64,000 bases of DNA from Usnea hakonensis (taxonomy: Eukaryota; Ascomycota; Lecanoromycetes; Lecanorales; Parmeliaceae): NCBI GenBank assembly GCA_013423325.1, contig BLJB01000207.1, positions 124,001 through 188,000 of the forward strand, given 5' to 3'. Positions 1 to 11,057 of the stretch are shown piece by piece. The translations under genes were made by a program, and so were the position numbers. Each line of letters begins with the position of its first letter. The first letter of the stretch is position 1. The notes under the pieces are model-generated. The model was not told the origin of the DNA, searched no databases, and saw only the letters and a list, made by a program, of their open reading frames with translations.

Positions 1-205
1 CCAAAATCTCTTATTTCTTAATATCTATATTAAGTTAGGCCTACCACATATGCTCCTATACTTGATATATACCTAAATACCGTCCGAAACTATAGTGCAT
101 TACCCCTAGAGCCTTACTATCGCTAGTAGTAGCCTACATCGAAATTACCTCTAGATATTTGGCCAGATTTTTTAGAGAAAGTTCACAATGAGGCTCCGTA
201 ATTAA

Positions 206-232
206 GGTTCGGTTCGGTTCGGTTCGGCTCGG
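206..232. repeat. GGTTC pentanucleotide repeat
   Basis: About four perfect GGTTC units followed by a degenerate GGCTCGGG end. This is a short simple repeat inside the AT-rich block; it has no known role. Confidence 0.8.
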
Positions 233-466
233 GAGTATCTAGCTAATGAGAGGCCTTTATTTCAACGATTTCCTCTCCGCTTAGAAATCGAATATTAAAT
301 GGTTATCTAATACCGAAATGCCTTTTCGTCAACTATTTCGTCGATCTATAGCTAAATCACTTTATTCCTGAAGCCCCTAAATGGTATAACATTATACTAG
401 TAATATCGGGTATCGATATCGTCTTAATCTGACTGTTATTGGTGGACCTCTCCGACGGATTTATTT

Positions 467-508
467 AATATGTAAATCGGAATATGCAAATCGGAATATG
501 CAAATCGG
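467..508. repeat. 14-bp tandem repeat, three copies
   Basis: Three head-to-tail copies of AATATGCAAATCGG (the first has T for C). They lie just upstream of a TATA-like GTATATAAAG at about 520-529 and a CT-rich stretch, an arrangement that resembles the U3 promoter part of an LTR. Confidence 0.75.
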
Positions 509-586
509 AAGTCTTTTTTAGTATATAAAGCGAGTCTTTTCTCCTTTTCTTCTCCTTTCTACAAGCCATGAGGATATGTCTTTTTT

Positions 587-790
587 AGAGAGGGGGGTAA
601 TGTTAGGAGACGCACCAGCCCTACTATGGTCAGCCCTACCACTAGTGGCTTGGTATGGCTTCCCCTGCCTACATATTCCATGCTTCCTACCTTCCATAGT
701 TCGGTAGTCTTATTATCTTTATCACCATATCTACGTTGCACTATGATGTCCGTATCGATCCTGACATATATAACTAAGTTATTAAGTAGT
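587..790 (+). mobile_element. LTR-like fragment (polypurine tract plus TGTTA start)
   Basis: A purine run, AGAGAGGGGGG, is followed by TAA and then TGTTAGGAGACG at 601. This looks like a polypurine tract bordering the start of a 3' LTR. The following 170 bp keep many CA and TG dinucleotides, unlike the RIP-mutated DNA after it. The 3' boundary, target duplication and primer-binding site are not identified, so this is only a candidate. It could instead be an unrelated unmutated patch. Confidence 0.3.
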
Positions 791-3042
791 CTAAAAGTTA
801 TTTTCTTAATCTAGATAATCTTAATAAATCTATTAATTATTTTATAGTATATATACTATTCTTTATTATTCTATTTAGAGTAGTAAAGATTAAAGTTTTT
901 AAAAGCTATATATTCGCCTTCTTTCTCTAAGACTTATTCTAAAAATACTAGTATTAAAGAGGCTATTATTATCTCTAGTAACGCTAGCGACTAGTTATAT
1001 ATATTATATATTTAGAGGATTAGTTCTTAAGTAGAGAGTTAGAGAAGAATACGCTTTTTCTCTTCTCTATTATCTTACTTAATATTTAATTAAAGGGAGT
1101 AAAAGTTAACCCCTTAATATCTAATTTTCTAGCTAGTTAGATCTATCTTTTTATTAATATAAAAGTATATTTAAACCTCTAGATCTAATTTATAGACTAG
1201 TAGAAATTTACTAGAACTTAGATTATATATTAATCTATTAAACGAGTTATAGCTCGGCTTCTAAATTATTAATATATTATAATTTTATACTTTTCGCTCC
1301 TCGAGAAATAGCGCTATTATTTCGTTTTTTAACTTTTATATATTATATTATAAGACCTTTAATATATTATTCTTACTTATTAATATACATATTAAGGTCC
1401 GAACTATTAAAATTAATATTAATTATACTTAATATTAAGATTATATTAATTATATTAATTATATTCTAGAAGTCGGTCCTCCTTTTAAACTAGATTAGAT
1501 ATATCTATTCTAGTTCTTTTTTTAGGATCTTAGATAGCCTTTCTACCTTTTTTAATTATTAATTATTTAAAATCTCTTTTAGTCTTTTTCTTTTTAAAGA
1601 TACTATCTTCTATTTATTCTCTATTTAGGCTAGAGCTAGAATAGATTAGATTATTATTAAGGGCTCTTTATACTATTTAGAGATATTCTCTCTTCTCTAT
1701 TTAAGGTGTTCTATCTTCTATTAGCGGACTTAGTAATTTAAGCTCTATATCTTATAATTATCTTAATAGATTATATAGTATCTCTATCTCTAGCTCTAGT
1801 AATCTTTAATAAAGTAGACTTTAATATAGTATCTATACTTTATCGACCTTTAATATAACCCCTATAAATAGCTATATTATTAATATTAATAGTATTACTT
1901 TAATTTACTTACTATCTTCTATTTTCTATAGTAGAGTAGTTAACTATTCTCTATTATATTTTCTATTATTAGTTTATTTACTTTTTCGGGGCTCTTAATT
2001 TTAATTAGAAATATAAAGTATTTCTTAATCTCTCTATCCGCCTTCTTTATCTATATAAATAGGGGCTATTCTACTTTTATTATTTCTAGTTCGAAATAGA
2101 AAGTACTATTCTCTTATTTTAATTTCTTAATATAAGCCCCTTAGTCTTTATTATCGAATATATTAATTCTTACTAAGTCGATAACTATTATAAAGGAGGG
2201 TTTAAGGATATAGATTAAAAAATAATCTTTTTAGATTATTTTAATATCCTCTTTTATCGCTCTCTTTACCTCCCTTAAGACTATATATAGAATAATACCT
2301 CTATTTTAAGAGTATCTTATTATAATAATAAAGCCTATCGGGGTTCTATTACTTTAGAATATATCTTTAAGCTACGCTAGCGTAATATATTTAATCTTTT
2401 TTCTCTCCTCTTTACTTTTTATTCTAATTATTACTCTTTTCTTATTAGCGTTCCCCGCCGTAATACGCGAGAGTAGTATTACTAAATATAATTACTTATA
2501 GATAAGTAGTCTAATAGCGTTACTAGCTACTCTCTAGATCTAGAATTATTATAGTATTAGGGATAGGCCTTTAATTAATTATTTCTCTATTTATTTTTAG
2601 ATCTCTTTCTATTTAGCTTTAACTAATTCTATATATTTATTTACTAGCTAGATTACTATCTTAAATAATCTAAATTTCTATTTATCGAGATTTTTAAATA
2701 ATATATTTTTTATAATTTCTATTATATCTTTAACTAACTAGTCTATTCTTTTAATATAATTATATCTATAACTTTTCTTTTTCTATTTTATATTGTTCTC
2801 TATAATTCTTACTATCTTCTTATTTAATCTCTCTATTCTCTTTATCGTATCTATATATATAGCTAACGCGTATTCGTCTTCCTCTCCTATATTATTTTTA
2901 ATATCGTATTACTCTCTCTCGACTCCTATCGACTCCTCCTCTTAGTTCTTAACTATACTCGTTATAACCTTTATATTAGAGGTTTCTAGAGCCCCGTAGA
3001 GGCCCTAGTAGATATATTCGTAATTCGTAGTCGCCATTTTTC

Positions 3043-3400
3043 TTATCTAGTATTTATATAGAAATAAAAATATTTAAATTACTAGTAAAGACTTTTTTTT
3101 AATTTTTATCTATTTAAGTATAATACCCGCGGACCGCGGGTAAACTTTTAAAAAAAGCTTATTTTTTATTAATATTTTTAGACTACTACCGCGGTTTTTA
3201 TTATTATCTAGTATTTATATATAGATAAAAATATTTAAATTACTAGTAAAGACTTTTTTTAATTTTTATCTATTAAAGTATAATACCCGCGAATCGCGGG
3301 TAAACTTTAAAAAAAAGCTTAAATTTTATAGATTTTTTTAGACTACTACCGCGTTTATTATTATTACCTATTATTTATATATAGATAAAAAATATTTGAA
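3043..3400. repeat. about 160-bp tandem repeat (2.2 copies)
   Basis: The segment starting TTATCTAGTATTTATATA at 3043 recurs at 3204 and, diverged, at 3364, giving periods of 161 and 160 bp. Each full unit holds TTTAAATTACTAGTAAAGAC, a T-run, a GC palindrome and a GACTACTACCGCG end. Homopolymer lengths differ slightly between units. It is the last structure before the switch to normal composition. Confidence 0.85.
3125..3301. repeat. paired GC palindromes inside the 160-bp repeat
   Basis: ACCCGCGGACCGCGGGT (3125-3141) is an 8+1+8 inverted repeat. Its counterpart ACCCGCGAATCGCGGGT (3285-3301) keeps 7-bp arms around AAT. They are the only GC-rich islands in an AT-rich background. RIP at CpA would leave CG untouched, so preservation may be passive. 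Hairpins of this kind are also found near Helitron ends, but no convincing CTRR terminus was seen. Confidence 0.7.
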
Positions 3401-3410
3401 AATCTACTAT

Positions 3411-4109
3411 TACTATAGCCGTGTTGCACAGGTGAAGTTGACTTTTTGTCTCATAAAGGATCTCGATTGGTTAAGCTACGAATTGGCGGGCAAGAGACAA
3501 ATTTATGGTCTAATTATCAATACCTTATGACCAACCTCATATTAAAACTTGCTAAGCCTTAGAAAGAGACAAGGTTCCTTAGAATCGGAAAATTAAGTTC
3601 AATTGAGGTTGCACGAACGCTCACTTCGGGATGGCAAGACTGAATTCTGAGCTGTAGTGGCTTCATTTCACTTTACTTATTCATTCATCACTAACAAACG
3701 ACAGTCTTCTTCGAAATCGATCTCTCCTTGAGACTATAAACTTTAAAAACCTCTCACCCCCATCAAAGCTACTTCGGTCATTTCGAGTTGCACTATTCCC
3801 GATCGACTGATCTTCTCTCTTGAATCACCTTTATTCGCTCCTAAATCGAGTTGCAACCACTGCTCATCTGAGGATTTGCTTGCTAAAGATTCCAGCTCTC
3901 AGATCTTTCGACTTTACAAAACGGTCTAGGCCACCTTCTCTTCACTCAGTTTGTCCACATTCACTTCTGCCGGTATACTTCCTAGACATTCTCGCATCCA
4001 CAATCTTTCGAGCTCACAGAGTATCTAACCATCCGTTGATCTGCCTTCACCCCGCTCGGATTAGCTTCATTCAATCTCACGAAACATATTCAGAAGCCTT
4101 CGAATCATC
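3411..4109. other. intergenic, upstream of the hypothetical gene
   Basis: Normal-composition DNA between the RIP block and the first gene. It contains an open frame at 3820-4122 with no family signal that overlaps the proposed start of the next gene; I treat it as 5' leader. No RNA gene seen. Confidence 0.5.
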
Positions 4110-4961
4110 ATGGCCAATGTAGGTATTGTCGAGAAATCTGTGACTTCTGGAGAGGATACTGCACGTGAGGGAAATGAGGGAGTACGAACCCTTTGCATTG
4201 TATTTTCCACCGACTTGTACTGATGCCATTGACAGGTTGATCTAGGAAACACCACGACTCATACACCAACGGTCCTACAGGAAGAGAATAACAGAAAGCG
4301 AAAGCATACATCCCAAATGCCTGTTTCCAAGAGAGATCAAGGCATAGGACAGCCCCGTTTTCCGACTGACCATTTGCGACAGTATGACTCGTCTCACTAC
4401 ACCTTATATGATCATAAGACGGGAAACGTTGGTCCATCTGTCAGCCAAGAGTTTAAATCCTTCGCTCAGTACGACAAATACACGCTCTATATGAACCCAG
4501 TCGTCGAAAGAGTTGAAAACATCCCCACTTCTGGAGTCCGTTTGGACGACATGACCGCCGCTTTCGTCCTGACTCTTTGTACCAAGAAGACGTTGCATGC
4601 CAGTTGGCTTGCGGAGTTCGACACCAAGGGAATGGTCCGAGCTACTCGCATGCCTCTGGGCCACGCAGCCAAATGTTGGAAAAAGGAAGGCGATATTGAT
4701 GTTGACGGAAACATCGTCCCGAAGGGAGGAGCAGGGTACTATTACAAGTGGTGGCTCGGTCTTCATTGCCTCTGCGGCAAGGAAGGATTGGATCACAATG
4801 TGTATCTGATCCGACCTGCTTTTGAGGTACCCAGATGTCCGGGTTTCGCGTTCAAGGTGTCTTCACGTGCCAAGATACAATTACCTTCCGGTGATCCCGC
4901 AGATCCAACGTTTACGTCCGCCTGGGCGTCCGCGGCGTCCTCGAGTAGTACGGCCTCTTAG
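4110..4961 (+). CDS. hypothetical protein, two exons (265 aa)
   Basis: I do not recognise this family. Exon 1 is 4110-4181. The intron is 4182-4235 (GTACGA donor, TACTGATG branch, GACAG acceptor). Exon 2 is 4236-4961. Reading phase is kept across the junction and the joined frame gives 265 residues, 51 more than a start at 4317 would allow. A basic patch NRKRKH lies near residue 43. The middle is hydrophilic with aromatic runs such as YYYKWW and a Cys pair in LHCLCGKE. The last 20 residues are Ser/Ala-rich. No signal peptide or membrane segment is evident. It is the first gene after the RIP block, so it may be lineage-specific. Confidence 0.6.
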
Positions 4962-5647
4962 GTTGTCCAGACTCACAAGCACTCGAGAAGAACAGGGAAG
5001 GACAAGTAGAGTCACAAGGACTCAGGATCAAAAGACAGGGAATCTGGAATCATAAGTATCCAAGGATAAATGGAAGGGGGCTCAATGGAGCTGGTGGTGC
5101 AGTGTCCAGCTCTCAATCTTTATCTATTGGATCAATAACATGGGATCTGATAATGGCAACGGATTACCATAGAAATGAAAAAGATCCGCTCAGCCTAGCT
5201 CTGACGCGTCCGTCTCTCTTCTTAAACATGCAGTGAAGAAGGCACGAATAAAGAAATCATAAGGAAATAGATAGACATGAGAAAAGTTCTCGTAAATACC
5301 AGTACATCACATCTTCTCCACCCAACTCTGGCCCTCCTTGCTTCTCCCAAACACGTACCTCTCTATCTCAGCGTAGGCATGTGGTTCTCCAAAAAAAATT
5401 CAAAATCGCACCTAGGGGCACGAGATCCTAATAATTCCAGCGCTGATTCGCAATGGCACTTAATGTATGCGCAATGTTGCATAATATACGATCCCCCCAA
5501 ATCAATCATCCCCTGTTTCAGAGGTTGTAGAATGGGTTGATGCAGTGGAGGTCTCTTTTCATGTAAGCTGTTTGTCAAGTGTGGATGTTTCTCCGGGGAG
5601 CGACGGCGGATAAATTTCTTAGAGTAATGGTACTGTACCGAACCTTC
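4962..5647. other. intergenic between convergent genes
   Basis: Holds the 3' ends of two convergent genes. An 87-codon open frame at 5277-5540 has low complexity and no family pattern; it is treated as chance. Confidence 0.5.
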
Positions 5648-8201
5648 TTAGGGCATTGGCAGTGTTTCATTTCCGTCGACCATTTGCCAATCAGCTGGGA
5701 TATCACTATCACTGTGTATGAATTGATCGAATAGTCCCTACACAGTCATCAGTAAGCCGGCTGGTTGCGCAGGTCAGAAATGTCTCTCGCCTTACCCAAT
5801 CAATGTTGTCAAGCTCGCTAAATCCTGTATTCAGCAGATCCGTGGTACTGACTTCAGGCGGAGCACAATCGTACGGAACGAACACTTGGTCTGTGGAATG
5901 ACGTTCATCCTCAATTCGAGAAGAGCTCTGCGAATAGCCCCCTGCTGCTTGAATCGCTGTATTGGCATTTATTGGGGGCTGTGTTATACTCGACATGTTC
6001 TGAACTGCATTTGCCGAGAAATTTGGTCTTGGAGCTTTCGAAAGCATGATGGCAAGAACACTTGAAGCACGCCGCGCGTCTCGAGAGAACTCCCTTCGCG
6101 ATGTCCAAATGCCATGAGAGCGTCTCAAAGCGTCGTATTTGTTGGCTTGAGCATCCAAGTCTTCAGGGCATAATGTGACCGACTGCTTGTGAGACTCATA
6201 AAGGTCCAGGCAGGTAATCATTGCTGCTAAGAGGAAATCGTGGCATGAAAGACTTGAGAGCATCCATCGATGATCGTAAAAGAACCCGTCCGGTTGGCAT
6301 GCTTCATGAAGCTCGGCTTGATGTCTCAATATCTGCAAAGCTGCGTCGCCACATGTCCTTCGAGAATAGCCAAATGATGGATCTGACCTGTGCTGGCTGA
6401 GGTACCTTCGATGCAAGACACAGACGCTCTTCAGGTACACTAATTCCGAATATAGTCTGTTCAATATCATAAAAGGCTGATCCGTGAATGATAAATTCAA
6501 GGGCCTCATTCGAAGACTAGGAGGTACCTCATTGTGTGCCTCATGGAGCTCAGCGTCTAGTCTCATCGTATTTTCGTAGGAGGAATCTTTGAAGGACAAG
6601 GCATGCTGATAGATGCGGCGAAAGATCCGAGCCAGACGGCTTTTGTAGCGATAGTATAACATTGGCGTCCAATCTGTCTGGGGCCGAGAGGGTGGGAGAG
6701 TTTCGCAATTCTCGTCAAAATCTGTATCGAAAAGGTTGGCTGGTGGCTCGGTATCACATTCGTCTTCGTGGATTACGGCGGGTATTCCAGCCTGGAAAGA
6801 GAGCAGAAGGTCGAAGGCCTCTAGTATGAAGAACGTCCTCCGTCTCATTTCGCCTTCAAATGGGGAAATGCTAGCAAGATTGCTGGGATCTCTATGGTAT
6901 CCCATTTTCAAAGCAAGGCGCGTAGTGGTGCCCATGATGATCCAAGCGTCATTGTCCTGCTCTTCCTTCTGCACATACTTGCACATTCCATAAAGGAGCA
7001 TGGCCTCGACAGAATACGGCATAGCTTTCTGATATTTACCTGCAACAAGAGCCTGGCCGGCTTTCTTGAAGAATATGGCTCTTGTAGGATTGGTCGGAGC
7101 ACTTAAAAATGCTCGATCACTCGTATTGTGATTTTGAGAACCCATGTATAATATCGAAAACAGCATTGAGATCCAGAGTAAAGAGACAGAAGAAGGTTTG
7201 ACCCAAAATGACTCATACTAAGCTTCATTAACTTTCTGATGAAGCGACATGGACTGTGTAGCACCTACCTCCCGAAGAAACTTTCCGGTGTGAAGGATGG
7301 CTAAATAGATTAGAATAATGTTCCCTAATCAGAATGGCATACTTACGGGTCTGACTGTGCATGGTATTAAAGTACACGGAGAGCAGCTTATCCACTGTGG
7401 GTCTTGGCGGTAATGAATTGCACGCGTCCGCTAGTGTCATCGATTCGTCCGTCTCAAGTACAAGGTCAAATTCACTGGACGAAACTGGGGGCTGTATCTC
7501 TTCGCGGTCTTCTGGATCTTGTTCAAGAGCGCCTTGAATGTCTTTGATCTTGGCTTATTCAGCTGTATACTGAAAGTTTGATGTATATTACGGCGCGAAA
7601 CACTTACATTTTTTAAGATTGCTGTCCAATGGGTAGCAGTGACATAGGTTCTTCCCGAAAGATTTGAGTCTAAGGATGCTTCCTCTGACGAAACCGAGGT
7701 TGGTGGCGAAAGCTCGTCGAAGCACTGGTCCGCTATCGACATATGCGTAGTCATATTTTCGCCGTGACTCTTTGGGTCTTCTCTTGTTATTCGCATGAGA
7801 TTAGTGACCATTTCTTCAAGTTTCTGTAAGCGCAGATGTGCTTCAGAATCGCGGGGCTCCCCTCTGCGCATCTCGCGCCCCATGGTGCCCCCATTGGAAT
7901 AGGCGCACGAAGATTCTTCACCCCTCTTCAAGCATGACTCGCAAGGGGACCGTCGGTCACACTTCAGCCTATGATAAGGATAAGTGGATCACTATCGATA
8001 TTTGAGGGTTAAGAAGACAGACTTTCGAGTTTTACAAGGTAAGCAGGATACTGTCTGACGATTTCGTTTGATGGTTTGAGATTGTGTGCCACTACTTGCA
8101 TGGTCACGCTTGCTAATTCGGAAAACATTTAGATGTTGAGATAGTTGTGACATAGTAATCCTATCGTATGGAAAGACAAAGCTGGTGTTTCTGTATGCCA
8201 A
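5648..8201 (-). CDS. Zn2Cys6 transcription factor with fungal-specific regulatory domain
   Basis: Nuclear binuclear-zinc-cluster activator or repressor, about 761 aa in six exons: 8201-8023, 7968-7608, 7548-7347, 7300-7269, 7217-5796, 5737-5648. All phases agree. The first intron (54 bp, GTCTGT donor) splits the zinc cluster; splicing restores C53-x2-C56-x6-C63-x5-C69-x2-C72-x8-C81. A short coiled linker follows at about 104-118. Exons 4-5 join as FLRE/YESFW, leading into the fungal_trans (PF04082-type) region, with a WTAIL motif upstream and LALKMGYHRDPS further on. The last exon gives the tail NIDW/GLFDQF. The 7607-7549 intron uses an AAG acceptor and is the least certain. The start could instead be the second Met at 8153. 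The target genes cannot be told from sequence; it is about 40 kb from the PKS. Confidence 0.88.
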
Positions 8202-9441
8202 AAACTAAAATGCATTAGTCTAGCGCCAACACAGTATAGACCTCTCCATACCGCATAACGGTAAGATGACGAGAGCGCAAGTGCAGTAGAGTCGATCTAT
8301 GAGCGATGGTAGTTTCACCTAATTGGGACCCTCAGAATGGTGAATCCTATATGGTTCGGTGCGAGCCGGCCCGACCCATTGCATGCTTTCCATTGTTTCC
8401 GCTGCTAAGAGAGTTAGGTATCCCCTGATGAACCGAGGTTTAACAGCGTGTACTTGGCGGAGCTGGATATGAGGAGATCAGCGCCGCTAACTTTGAGCTT
8501 TTCGACGCGTCAGATAGCTCTCAGATCATGATTCGGGCCGGGAATGAGATAAGGATGCCTGGATTGAGCGTAACAATAGCTATCGTAGTCTTCAAAAACT
8601 CGACTGCCTCTACTTGCCCTCGACCGGGCTGTAAATCTAACAGGATGATCAGGAATGAGTCGGGAGGTAGCAGCTGGTATGTCTCGATCCAAAAAGAATT
8701 CATGTTTAAGCTAGAAAGTTTATTGTCTAACAGTACTGCTGGAGTTGCACCTGCAGGGCTTGTTTTGACCTCGCTCACATCCACAAGACGGTCAAGTGGT
8801 ACTGAGATCGAACATGTGATCCTGGAGGGAAGCTTTCTATCCCTGTGAAGAAAATCTTGCGAAATATAAAGGCGAGAGACTGAGCGGAGGTTGTTCAAAA
8901 ACTTCCGGAAACTATCAGCCTCGAATATACCTCAAGCAATACCGTGGACTAGACCCCGTTTGTCTTACGTTAACGGAAAAGGCTGAACTTGGACTCTTCG
9001 AAATTTCTTGATGCATGTACTCGAATGCAGGCCAGAATGACTTCGAATCTTTCAATGGTGTCAAAATTGCAAAGAAGGTCATTCATCGCTCATTCGCGAC
9101 GGCGACCCTCTTTGTGGAGATAGCTGTCCCAACAATCATAGGATGAGCCTATGATTTAAAACAAAGAGACGAAAGCTGCTCAGCGCCCCAAAAAGACCAA
9201 CAAGGATCTTTCAAGTTCGGCCTCAAAGAAATTGACAAGGGCCCTCTTCAGATTATAATAGATCTTGGTCCTGTGGACAAAGCGAACCATTGTTATCCAA
9301 GCGCCAACATCCGTCCTATTATTCCCCCAATAACAAAGAGCTCTGATCAGTAACCTCCACCTCTAGATTCTCAATCCCTCGCTTCGGACATTTGACCACC
9401 TACTTTCCAGACGAGTAACATTATACCATCGCGACCCTAAC
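8202..9441. other. intergenic between divergent genes
   Basis: A 1.2-kb divergent promoter region. Antiparallel open frames occur at 8521-8898 (minus, 125 codons) and 8528-8848 (plus, 106 codons). Neither shows a family motif, and they exclude each other. Nothing else recognised. Confidence 0.45.
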
Positions 9442-10527
9442 ATGTCATCCTTCACCCTCCCCCGTCCAGCCCCCTCGTTGCCGGTCAACGAAACCGCCCA
9501 GCTCTCCCCCATGCACTCCCCCACCGACCCCCCCAAAACATTCTCCACCATAATCAGCCACTTGCACTTCGCCCACGACAAATCAAACCTAAAACTCGAC
9601 ATCCCCAAAACCCCGCAGGCATCTGCCCTCCCAGACCAAACATGCGCCACACCCCACTTGAAAACTCCACGCGCTTCAGTCGCAAACGGGTTCTCAAAGA
9701 AATCTTCCACCATCATGAGCCATTGTACCCTCCCCCCTTCCAACCCACCCTCTTACAAACCCACCCCTCGCACCTCCTACATCGAACCCCCCAATCCATC
9801 CACCAAACCCCCCCCAAACTCCACCAAACCCCCCGCAAGACCCCATCCCACCACCCACCCCTCCGCCCAAACCCGCTACGTCGACATGCTCCTCGCCCTC
9901 GACACCATCCCCCGCTCCCACAACCTCCTCGCCTCCTTCAGCACCTGGATCCTCCTCGCGGGCTTCATCGTCGTCCCGGGCACATTCGTCAGCGTCGAGG
10001 AGAGCAAAACTTTGCAGCAGGGCGCTAAGAGCAGTAAATTGGATCATGCGGTGCTGAATACGGTGAAGCATGCGAGCTTGATTTGGGTGGCGGGGGTGTG
10101 TTGTTCGGTTGGGGGGTTGGGGATGGTGTGGCTTTGGTGGAGGTGGAGGGGGAATTATGTGTGGTTGATTAATAAGATTTTTCTGTGAGTTTTTGGGTTG
10201 TTTGTTTTTTGGTTATCTTTTTCGGGTTTTTGAGATGGGATTGTGCTAATTTGTGGGTTGGATAGGGTCGGGCTTCTTAATTCGATAGCGGGGCTCATTT
10301 CGACGCTTATCAATGTTTATTCGCAGCAGGGAGGGAGGTTCTCCATTACGGCTAAGATTACCGTGGGCGCTACGGCGTCTTGTACGGTCATTACTGCCAT
10401 TCTGTACCTTTTGTATAATTTTTGGATACTGCAGGGGGTGAGGAAGAAGCATCAGCAGGTGTTGGAGATGGAGTCGGGGAGGCGGGGGACGTGGTATAAG
10501 TTGCCGGATGGTGATGAGCGTGATTGA
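9442..10527 (+). CDS. four-TM membrane protein with Pro-rich N terminus
   Basis: Predicted integral membrane protein of 334 aa in two exons (9442-10184 and 10266-10527). The 81-bp intron (GTGAGT donor, TGCTAAT branch, ATAG acceptor) splits a Leu codon. Residues 1-145 are rich in Pro, Ser and Thr, with a run of PPN/KPP repeats. Hydrophobic segments lie at about 161-184, 210-233, 248-270 and 285-308, followed by a basic cytosolic-type end, VRKKHQQ. The family is one of the uncharacterised fungal multi-TM proteins; I know no function for it. The first half of the coding strand is extremely C-rich and the second half G-rich, which drives both codon choice and the Pro-rich N terminus. Confidence 0.8.
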
Positions 10528-11057
10528 GAAAACACGTGTGAGGGAGTGCGCGATGTATTGGACGGGAGGTTGGGGGGTATGTTTTTAGTGTTGGGGAGGC
10601 ATATGTCGTCGCACGTAAGGGGCTGGAATTCGTCTCAAGAGGCTGCTGATTTTAAGAGTTTGAAAAGTCTAACTCCATAGAATTTGCTTTCCTAAAAATG
10701 TATGGTCGATTGGAGAAAGTGCCGACTATGTTGATGATCGGGTTCAAAGTTCCAGGGGTGACTGGGCACTTTGGGTCTGTAGCATAGGAACTCTCAGTAA
10801 ATCATGGTCTAAGGGGTACATTAGTCAATCAAGAATCGTCTGTTTCTGATTCTGTAAGTCCAACCTTACCGGCACGTAAGATCGGCAAGAGCAGCATATG
10901 ATGATAGAGACTGTAGCTCCTTCTGGGAGCACAACACAGCGCGCCTGTTGCTGGAGACTAGTGAGCGAGCCGATTCAACTGTTGGCTTTCCTCCGAGCGT
11001 GTCATGCCAGGCATCAAGGATATTCCGCTTTTCGATTCCTGGCCTGATGTCGACGTG
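10528..11057. other. intergenic between convergent genes
   Basis: 3' flanks of two convergent genes. No repeat, RNA gene or supported frame seen. Confidence 0.5.

Larger units (their letters stand above)
1..3410. mobile_element. AT-rich, RIP-degraded repeat relic
   Basis: Most of this block, and especially about 790-3400, consists of TA-rich text almost without CA or TG dinucleotides, while CG, TC and GA persist. That is the footprint of repeat-induced point mutation (CpA to TpA on both strands), which in Pezizomycotina acts on multicopy transposons. No coding frame longer than about 60 codons survives and no transposase, reverse transcriptase or integrase motif is readable, so the element class cannot be assigned. 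The change to ordinary composition is abrupt, near 3400-3420. Stretches before about 520 and at 600-770 are less mutated. Confidence 0.8.

Noticed and set aside
3125..3301. Helitron 3' end
   Set aside because: The hairpins fit the style, but no CTRR-T terminus at the usual distance on either strand was seen, and no Rep/helicase remains exist.
3820..4122. 100-codon plus-strand open frame before the first gene
   Set aside because: No family pattern, and it overlaps the start of the spliced gene at 4110 in another frame; better explained as leader.
5709..7166. Transcription factor as a 485-aa single-exon gene
   Set aside because: It lacks the DNA-binding domain; five introns connect it to the Zn2Cys6 cluster upstream and to a 30-codon last exon downstream.
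5648..8201. Zn2Cys6 factor as the pathway regulator of the PKS
   Set aside because: It is about 40 kb away, with several core genes between, so cluster membership is not supported.
8521..8898. 125-codon minus-strand frame (with a 106-codon plus frame opposite)
   Set aside because: Hydrophobic stretches look protein-like, but there is no recognisable domain, no splice context and a competing antisense frame of similar length.
9642..10071. Two further long frames (128 aa plus, 125 aa minus) over the four-TM gene
   Set aside because: Both are shadows created by the C-rich strand (Pro/His-rich or Gly-rich translations).
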